Shown: one piece after another, positions 1 through 3,771 of the stretch
Numbering within the stretch: the first letter of the stretch is position 1
How the letters are laid out: the number at the start of each line of letters is the position of its first letter
Source: Chloroflexales bacterium
GTDB lineage: Bacteria > Chloroflexota > Chloroflexia > Chloroflexales > Chloroflexaceae
DNA length: 5,650 nt
Direction: 5' to 3'
Assembly: GCA_013336035.1 (NCBI GenBank)
Contig: JAAXUL010000565.1
Location: forward strand, 1 to 5,650
Program-made: the position numbers and the translations under genes
The notes under the pieces: model-generated
The model's database searches: none
Told to the model about the DNA's origin: nothing
Seen by the model: the letters and a program-made list of their open reading frames with translations, nothing else

Positions 1-1291
1 AGACATACCGCGTGCCCTGGAACTGCATCGCGAAGGCGACCACGCTGCCGGCCTGCGCCGCCGAGAGCGGCGGTGCGCTGCGCCCGCCGCTCTGGGGGCG
101 AGCTGCCGCCGGCGCGCTAGGTCGCGGCAGAGCAGGGATGTCGTGGGTGACGGGCACGCGCCGCACCACATAGTCGCTCACGCGCACGACGTCGTGGAAG
201 ACCCAGGCGCTCTTCCCGTCGGCGCTGCGCACCTTCAGCCAGTCCTGATAGCGGGCGACGAGCGCGAGCTGCGCGCCGCCGCCCACAGAGCTGACTCGTG
301 GGTAGGACGTGCCGGGTCCGCCGCGCAGGTTGACCGCACTGTCTGCCGTCGCGACAAGGGCCGGGTTCGGGTCGGGCGCGCTAGCCAGCACCTCCAGGCG
401 GGGAATGACGCCGTCGGCGATCTGGAGGAAGTCGCCGGTCACCCACCCGATGGCGCCGCTCGGGTGGCGCACCTCGAACCAGCTCGCAAAGCGCGAGAGC
501 AGGTCGAGCGTCGTGCCACGCGCCAGACTGTCGAGCTTCACGTAGGCGGTGCCGGGGCCGTCGCGCAGCACGAGCCCTTCCTCGCCGACAACCGCGACCT
601 TCGGCGGCGGCGGCGGCGGGATCTCTACCGCGGGGGCAAGCAGCCCACGGGCGGCGGCAGCATTGGCGACCAGATCGGCGGCGATCCACACGCGCTCGCC
701 TGCGGCGGTGCGCGCGACGAACCAGTCCTCGACATAGGCCTCAAGCGTCAGGGCCGTGTTCGTGGCCAGCGCGCCGATCTGGTCATAGATCAAGCCGGGC
801 CCATTGCGCACATACGCCTGGTCACCGACCACGATCGTCGCGAAGGTCGTCGGGGCGAGGATGGCCTGGCGCGAGCGCGCGAGCCGCGCCTCGGGCAGGG
901 CGGCGATTTCGGCAAAGGCGCTGTCGGGGACCGGGAGCTCCAGGAGATCTCCGCCGTCGCGCATGAGCGTGATCGGGCCGAGTGGCACGAACATCCCGGT
1001 GACAGGCTGGGCTGGTGCCGTGGGAGCGGCCGGGTCGGCGCCAGGGCGGGAATGGGCAGGGAGGCTCTGGCTCAGGAGGAAGGCCAGGGGCACGAGGGCG
1101 GCGACCACGCTGTGGAGCAGGAAGCGCGCGGGCAGGCGCTGCAGGCGACGGACGAACGTGCCGAGGGTGAGAAGCCCGTAGAGATCGGCTATCCGTGCGT
1201 GGCGAGCGGTGTAAGCGGCGCGACGATGCTGGGCACGGCGGGTGAGGTGCTCCAGCGCGCAGGCATAGCGCGAGGTGGACTGCACGGCCAA
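1..1291 (-). CDS. SH3b-domain NlpC/P60 cell-wall hydrolase, C-terminus cut by window edge
   Basis: This is probably a surface-anchored peptidoglycan endopeptidase; NlpC/P60 enzymes cleave stem peptides, usually at the D-Glu-diaminopimelate bond. The frame is open from the start codon to the left edge (430 codons). A basic N-terminus of about 55 residues precedes one hydrophobic segment (about 57-77), which looks like a signal anchor. Three SH3b-like repeats follow at about 152-208, 231-291 and 311-371, each with a Y/LVRxGPG, VLRDGPG or NLRGGPG motif and a closing W-V/I turn. A (Pro)6 run lies at 225-230 and a Pro/Ala/Ser linker at 386-411. VVAFAMQFQGTRYV at 417-430 matches the first helix of NlpC/P60; the catalytic Cys-His part lies outside the window. 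AAGGAGGT (1304-1297) fits TTG at 1291 best (5-nt gap). GTG at 1294 or 1285 is possible. No in-frame ATG occurs before codon 100. The domain call is firm; the start is not. Confidence 0.88.
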   Translation of the reverse strand, partial: MAVQSTSRYACALEHLTRRAQHRRAAYTARHARIADLYGLLTLGTFVRRLQRLPARFLLHSVVAALVPLAFLLSQSLPAHSRPGADPAAPTAPAQPVTGMFVPLGPITLMRDGGDLLELPVPDSAFAEIAALPEARLARSRQAILAPTTFATIVVGDQAYVRNGPGLIYDQIGALATNTALTLEAYVEDWFVARTAAGERVWIAADLVANAAAARGLLAPAVEIPPPPPPKVAVVGEEGLVLRDGPGTAYVKLDSLARGTTLDLLSRFASWFEVRHPSGAIGWVTGDFLQIADGVIPRLEVLASAPDPNPALVATADSAVNLRGGPGTSYPRVSSVGGGAQLALVARYQDWLKVRSADGKSAWVFHDVVRVSDYVVRRVPVTHDIPALPRPSAPAAARPQSGGRSAPPLSAAQAGSVVAFAMQFQGTRYV

Positions 1292-1296
1292 CACGG

Positions 1297-1304
1297 ACCT
1301 CCTT
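1297..1304 (-). promoter_or_regulatory. Ribosome binding site of the NlpC/P60 gene
   Basis: AAGGAGGT is a full anti-Shine-Dalgarno match on the minus strand. It lies 2 nt before GTG (1294), 5 nt before TTG (1291) and 11 nt before GTG (1285). Spacing therefore favours the rare TTG start. Confidence 0.8.
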
Positions 1305-1432
1305 GTGGCGTTCGGCCACGATCGGGATGGCCCTCACGCCGCGACGAGGTCGAACCTGGACTGCGTCGGGCGCTGACACGGCAAGCCTGTGTCGAGTGAT
1401 GCGATGTCCTGGTGGGGCGGGTGGGGTCACTC

Positions 1433-1469
1433 ATAGTATGCTAAACACAACGTGAACATTCCGTGAACG
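1433..1469 (-). promoter_or_regulatory. Tandem direct repeats resembling an OmpR-family operator, with a -10-like element
   Basis: On the minus strand three hexamers repeat with 5-nt spacers: CGTTCA (1469-1464), TGTTCA (1458-1453) and TGTTTA (1447-1442). The first two extend to a perfect heptamer repeat, GTTCACG. The 11-bp pitch equals one helical turn. PhoB boxes, Streptomyces PHO boxes and WalR boxes (TGTWAH-N5-TGTWAH) share this layout. A weak -10 (CATACT, 1440-1435, or TACTAT, 1438-1433) follows, with no good -35 at the proper distance, as expected for an activator-dependent promoter. The inferred transcript would start near 1427 and run about 135 nt to the hydrolase start. The repeats are seen; the regulator is inferred. 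Confidence 0.5.
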
Positions 1470-1478
1470 CCTGGGCGG

Positions 1479-1506
1479 AGCATACGTGGGCGATGCGCCA
1501 TGTCAA
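1479..1506 (-). promoter_or_regulatory. Sigma-70-type promoter candidate for the NlpC/P60 gene
   Basis: A perfect -35 TTGACA (1506-1501) is separated by 16 nt from TATGCT (1484-1479), a 4/6 match to TATAAT. It points at the hydrolase gene and lies just upstream of the direct-repeat block, so a repeat-bound protein would sit at or just past this start site. It also lies only about 30 nt beyond the end of the transposase relic. Confidence 0.4.
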
Positions 1507-1535
1507 CTTCTGGGCCTGCAGCGGCAACATCGGGC

Positions 1536-1918
1536 TCATAATTGTGTTGCTTGCCGCAACGCTGTGGGAGCTGCCACAGCTGCCCCGACCCCGGGGATGC
1601 GCGCCAAGCGAGGGGAGACGGACCTCACGCTCGCCCCCGCCTGGCTGTCGAGGTAGCTCACAATACAGCCCCGCTGTGTCAAATCGGGCACCACTGAGGG
1701 TATACCGCCAGTACCTGGCACAGGCTGCCGCCGAACGCAGGCGCATAGTGGCGCCAGTGCACTGCGGATTGGCGCATCAGGCTGGGCGGCTGATGACCGA
1801 GCGCCCCCGCCAAGATCTGCACCGTTTTGTCCCAGAGCAAGGTATTGACCAGCACCAAGGCCCCTCCGCACGCCGGACACGCTGACAGTTCGGGAGGGTA
1901 GCGGTATACCAACATCAC
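1536..1918 (-). pseudogene. Decayed transposase relic with zinc-ribbon N-terminus
   Basis: The minus strand reads from GTG/ATG at 1918/1915 as YRYPPELSACPACGGALV followed by a WDKTVQ motif, then loses sense after the GHQPPSL stretch. A +1 shift near 1777 restores CANPQC, giving two cysteine pairs (codons at 1879, 1870, 1776 and 1761). After GARFDTAGL a further +1 shift near 1670 may restore IVSYLDSQAG and onward to the TGA at 1536. A zinc ribbon with CPxC, a W-x-K-TVQ motif and a second Cys pair before a YRS..G.xYGxDV region is typical of N-termini of some insertion-sequence transposases. I recognise that pattern from memory only. The DDE core is absent, so the copy is truncated as well as shifted. 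No target duplication or complete terminal repeats were found. Without the shifts, the piece in 1679-1918 is a 79-80-residue ORF. Confidence 0.5.
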
Positions 1919-1919
1919 G

Positions 1920-1959
1920 CGAACCGTGGGGCGCCAGGCGTGGCGTACCCCGCGGTTCG
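1920..1959. repeat. Inverted repeat / hairpin with 12-bp arms beside the transposase relic
   Basis: CGAACCGTGGGG (1920-1931) pairs with CCCCGCGGTTCG (1948-1959) with one T/G position, a wobble pair in RNA. Inside it CGCC (1932-1935) can pair with GGCG (1942-1945), leaving a 6-nt loop. It ends 2 nt before the relic's first start codon. No T-run follows on either strand, so it does not look like a standard terminator. It may be an end or subterminal structure of the insertion element. Confidence 0.6.
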
Positions 1960-2074
1960 TCCATACTCCCAGTCTGATTGCCTGCGGTGGCTCGTGGGGG
2001 GCCTGAGTCAGTCAGGTTCGCCGATCAGTCCCTGGTGCCGGCGATGGGGGCCAGCGTGCCCCGGTGGTGGCGCA

Positions 2075-2332
2075 TCAGGCTCGGTCGGGGCTGGCGCTAG
2101 GTGGCATTACCAGGCCTGCCGGCCCAGCCAGGGCGGGCGTGAACATCATCGCCGTGAGCAAGGCCAGGGCGATCGGGTGCCTGAGCCCCTGGCCACTTAG
2201 CCAGAGGGGGCTGGCAACCAGCCAGGCGAGGCCGTAGGCGAGCAGGTGGTTGTTCCGGTGTGCATAGGACAGAAGTGGTGCTACCGGGAGGTCGGGCCAT
2301 TCGGCGCGCCAGCGCGCGGCAGGTGGCGCCAC
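2075..2332 (-). CDS. Hypothetical membrane protein, 85 aa (C-terminal piece of the split gene, or a separate small gene)
   Basis: This is the longest uninterrupted piece of the region. It starts at GTG 2332, without a clear ribosome binding site, and overlaps the preceding frame's end (TAG at 2283-2281) by 52 nt. Hydrophobic segments lie at residues about 29-46 (LLAYGLAWLVASPLWL) and 53-76 (IALALLTAMMFTPALAG), separated by a short polar turn containing Arg and His. The tail is Pro/Ser-rich. Two-helix hairpin topology is likely. No family is recognised. If the upstream frameshift is real, this is the C-terminus of a longer protein. Confidence 0.45.
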   Translation of the reverse strand: MAPPAARWRAEWPDLPVAPLLSYAHRNNHLLAYGLAWLVASPLWLSGQGLRHPIALALLTAMMFTPALAGPAGLVMPPSASPDRA

Positions 2333-2445
2333 ACCCAGTAGGAGTACGCGAAGAGAAAGACGACGAGGCCGATGGTGCCGCCTCCGACGACCGTGGCCAC
2401 CCCCGCGTGGGGGACGGGTATCGCGCCTACCCGGAAGAGGTCCAT
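2281..2445 (-). CDS. Hypothetical single-span membrane peptide, 54 aa (middle piece of the split gene)
   Basis: From ATG 2445 the frame encodes MDLFRVGAIPV, then a Gly/Val-rich hydrophobic span (residues about 15-39, including GGGTIGLVVFLFAYSYWVW), then a basic tail to TAG at 2281. An AGGAGGT lies 13 nt upstream of the ATG, further than usual, and it also reads as codons of the same open frame. Sense-like sequence in this frame continues upstream of the ATG to about 2525, so the ATG is probably internal to a larger gene. Confidence 0.35.
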   Translation of the reverse strand: MDLFRVGAIPVPHAGVATVVGGGTIGLVVFLFAYSYWVWRHLPRAGAPNGPTSR

Positions 2446-2521
2446 GAGCTGCTGCAGAACCTCCTGGACGACGGTGGTGTTGAGGCGGTCATCGGGCTTC
2501 GGGCTGGGGGTAGCCGTTAGT

Positions 2522-2605
2522 TCAGCGTACCACGATCGGCGCCGCGAAGGTCTTTAGCGGCGGGACGTCCGGCTCGAACGAGCGGATGATGCCGATGCGA
2601 AGCAA
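2522..2605 (-). CDS. 27-residue ORF behind a strong ribosome binding site (N-terminal piece of the split gene)
   Basis: TTG at 2605 lies 8 nt after AAGGAGGT (2621-2614). The frame encodes LRIGIIRSFEPDVPPLKTF and a few more residues, ending at TGA 2524-2522. It begins 14 nt after the stop of the ATP10-like gene, and the ribosome binding site overlaps that stop, so translation of the two is probably coupled. It has no hydrophobic segment of its own. It is most likely the start of the membrane protein whose remaining parts lie in other frames; a genuine 27-residue peptide is less likely. Confidence 0.4.
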   Translation of the reverse strand: MLRIGIIRSFEPDVPPLKTFAAPIVVR

Positions 2606-2613
2606 GGTGCGCC

Positions 2614-2621
2614 ACCTCCTT
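2614..2621 (-). promoter_or_regulatory. Ribosome binding site overlapping the stop of the ATP10-like gene
   Basis: AAGGAGGT begins within the TAA stop (2622-2620) of the ATP10-like gene. This placement implies a shared transcript and coupled translation of the ATP10-like protein and the small membrane protein downstream. Confidence 0.65.
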
Positions 2622-3099
2622 ACCTAGACCCCGCGGCGAGCTCCTGTGCGAGCCCGGCGCCCTTCTCCGGGTCGTGGGCTCCCTCGCTGCGCCAGCTGAT
2701 CTGTCCACTGAGATCGACGAGCAGGATGGTGATCGTCTCCGGGTTCGCGATCTGAAGCGCGGCCATCACCGTCGCCACATCGGTGTAGACGGTCAGGGTG
2801 CGTTCGCGCACGGCCGGGTCGGGGATCGCGACCGCCATGCCGCCGTCGATGAAGGGGCGCACCAGGCCGTAGCCACTGGCGATCACGGGCAGCTCATAGG
2901 CGCGCAGGTCTGGGTGGGCCGCGAGCAGCGGGTCAAGGGCGGGAAACCACGAGTCGACAAGCGGCTGATGCCAGCGGCGGAAGGCGACAATCACGATGTT
3001 GCGCACGCCAGCAAACCCTGCCGGCAGCGTGAGCCTGCGTCCGTTCAAATTGCGCGCCTTGAGCTGTGGGAAGACGGCTGGCGCTGATGGGGCCGCCAT
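2620..3099 (-). CDS. ATP10-like thioredoxin-fold protein without cysteines, 159 aa
   Basis: The protein has no signal peptide, no membrane span and no cysteine. Its order is: short N-terminus with FPQLKARNLNGRRLTLP (residues 10-26, resembling the lead-in strand of redoxin-like proteins); strand NIVIVAFRRWHQPLVDSW at 34-51, where thioredoxins would carry CxxC; DLRAYELPVI near 64-73; RPFIDGGMA near 81-89; and a final strand-turn-strand, TILLVDLSGQISWRSEG, ending near 139. FRxxxQxxVDSW plus a VDxxGxIxWRxEG ending recalls the ATP10 family (mitochondrial F1Fo-ATPase assembly factors with a thioredoxin-like fold); I judge this from memory of the motif. Lack of cysteines rules out classical disulfide or peroxidase chemistry, so a chaperone or assembly role is more likely. 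ATG 3099 is chosen for AAGGAG 5 nt upstream; the same frame extends upstream to 3654 but that part has non-coding character. It is apparently co-transcribed with the membrane gene downstream. Confidence 0.8.
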   Translation of the reverse strand: MAAPSAPAVFPQLKARNLNGRRLTLPAGFAGVRNIVIVAFRRWHQPLVDSWFPALDPLLAAHPDLRAYELPVIASGYGLVRPFIDGGMAVAIPDPAVRERTLTVYTDVATVMAALQIANPETITILLVDLSGQISWRSEGAHDPEKGAGLAQELAAGSR

Positions 3100-3104
3100 A
3101 GTAT

Positions 3105-3110
3105 CTCCTT
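3105..3110 (-). promoter_or_regulatory. Ribosome binding site deciding the start of the ATP10-like gene
   Basis: AAGGAG lies 5 nt before ATG 3099 on the minus strand. It fixes this start and rejects the longer open frame that reaches up to 3654. Confidence 0.8.
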
Positions 3111-3224
3111 GCCCGTTCGCAGCCGGGCAGCTGCTGCATATTGGACCGTCCTCCAGCGATGAGCGCGGATGACGTAAGCCTTCAGCCGTTTCCGGCGCGC
3201 AGGCCCCGAGTGGTTCGTTTCGTG

Positions 3225-3234
3225 TGTGCGCACA
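3225..3234. repeat. Perfect 10-bp palindrome upstream of the ATP10-like gene
   Basis: TGTGCGCACA is self-complementary and lies about 125 bp upstream of the ATG at 3099. A 4/6 -10-like TACGAT (3239-3234) abuts it, without a convincing -35. It could be a small operator, but a 10-bp palindrome is not rare in GC-rich DNA. I see no gene between 3111 and 3264. Confidence 0.25.
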
Positions 3235-3264
3235 TCGTAGCACAGTGATGTCGGGGATGCCTTG

Positions 3265-3291
3265 GCCGGCTCTACATAGGCGAGAGCCGGC
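3265..3291. terminator. Perfect 9-bp inverted repeat, possible terminator of the lipoprotein-like gene
   Basis: GCCGGCTCT (3265-3273) and AGAGCCGGC (3283-3291) are perfect inverted arms with a 9-nt loop. The flanking positions (64/92, 63/93, 62/94 of the 3200 block) could add wobble pairs in RNA. On the minus strand the TAG at 3274-3272, ending the Pro-rich frame, falls at the loop/arm junction. There is no T-run, so intrinsic termination would be weak. It separates the broken gene from the ATP10-like unit. Confidence 0.45.
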
Positions 3292-3599
3292 TGGCACCGC
3301 GTACTCCTCGATCTGTGGGCGGGCGGGCGGGCGCGGGAGGCGCAGGAGCGGGCGGGGTCGTCGTGGGCAGGGCTGGCGCACGCGTTGGGGGCGCATCACC
3401 GACGGGCGCTGTGGGCGGTGCGACAGCAGGCGATGCTGCCGGCAAAGCCGTCGGGCTGGCAGACGGCGCGGATGGCACGGGGAGGGGTGTCGGTGCCAAC
3501 CGGCTCCGGTCTCGCGCAGCCGCCCAGCAGGGCGACGAGCGCGAGCAGGAGGGGAAGCGTAGGCGCGAAGAGCCGTTGGTCTGGTCGGACCTCTCGCAC
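3272..3599 (-). pseudogene. Broken lipoprotein-like gene (lipobox signal peptide plus Pro/Ala/Thr-rich linker)
   Basis: From GTG 3599 the minus strand encodes a charged start (MREVRPDQR), a Leu-rich hydrophobic core and the lipobox LLGGC with Cys at residue 28 (codon 3518-3516). This is a typical lipoprotein signal peptide for lipidation at the membrane surface. In that frame the sequence then turns into an implausible Cys/Arg-rich tail ending at 3396. One base over, the same DNA reads as a long Pro/Ala/Thr/Ser linker (PTPLPVPSAPSASPTALPAA, continuing to about 3310) ending at TAG 3272. A +1 shift between about 3510 and 3480 would join them. No folded domain follows the linker. The start has no clear ribosome binding site. 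The alternative is an intact 67-residue lipoprotein (3396-3599). Confidence 0.45.
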
Positions 3600-3749
3600 G
3601 TGGGGCGCTGGACAGGGGCCTCCGGCAGCGGCAGCGCAACCGTTGCTGGACCAAGCGATGATAGCCCTTCGGGGAGCTTGGCGCGGGAGCCGGTCCTCCA
3701 GGAGCGCGTTCGCATTGCCGGCACCCCCTGGGTCGCCGGTTTGGTGCGC

Positions 3750-3764
3750 GGCCCTCAGTGGGCC
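3750..3764. terminator. Short hairpin just after the regulator gene
   Basis: GGCCC (3750-3754) and GGGCC (3760-3764) are perfect 5-bp arms with a TCAGT loop. The hairpin begins 7 nt past the regulator's TGA on the minus strand. No T-run follows, so it is only a weak candidate. The rest of 3600-3749 shows nothing that I can assign. Confidence 0.25.
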
Positions 3765-3771
3765 CTGGCTC

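Larger units (their letters stand above)
2075..2605 (-). pseudogene. Small integral membrane protein gene, apparently split by two frameshifts
   Basis: Three consecutive frames give a plausible single protein of roughly 175 residues. Piece 1 (2605-2522) has a full ribosome binding site and starts LRIGIIRSFEPD. Piece 2 is open from 2553 to 2281; it reads LTATPSPKPDD, an amphipathic stretch, then a membrane segment (about 2403-2329). Piece 3 (2332-2075) carries two more hydrophobic segments. Pieces 1 and 3 share a frame, so the pattern is a +1 shift near 2525 and a compensating -1 shift near 2330. The coding-like part of piece 2 has no ATG, GTG or TTG before ATG 2445, which argues against separate genes. 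The family is not recognised. Independent small overlapping genes, or sequencing indels, are alternatives. Confidence 0.5.

Noticed and set aside
143..1399. 418-codon open frame on the plus strand
   Set aside because: It is antisense to the SH3b-NlpC/P60 gene and its translation is Arg/Gly/Ala-rich without domains; long antisense frames are common in GC-rich genes.
822..1434. Minus-strand open frames of 202 and 81 codons overlapping the start of the hydrolase gene
   Set aside because: They are out of frame with the SH3b protein and composed mostly of Pro/Arg; they are shadows of the real gene or of its leader.
2002..2016. CCTGA-GTCAG-TCAGG inverted repeat after the membrane gene
   Set aside because: Arms of only 5 bp and no T-run; too weak to call a terminator.
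2162..2194. 8-bp inverted repeat GGCCAGGG/CCCTGGCC
   Set aside because: It lies within the hydrophobic coding piece, has no T-run and overlaps several other GC-rich partial pairings, so it is probably chance.
3315..3360. GGGC/GGCG tandem-like run
   Set aside because: It is the Pro-codon-rich linker of the lipoprotein-like gene seen on the opposite strand, not an independent repeat.
3100..3654. N-terminal extension of the ATP10-like frame (to 344 residues)
   Set aside because: The extension is Arg/Pro-rich, low-complexity sequence, and a strong ribosome binding site fixes the start at 3099.
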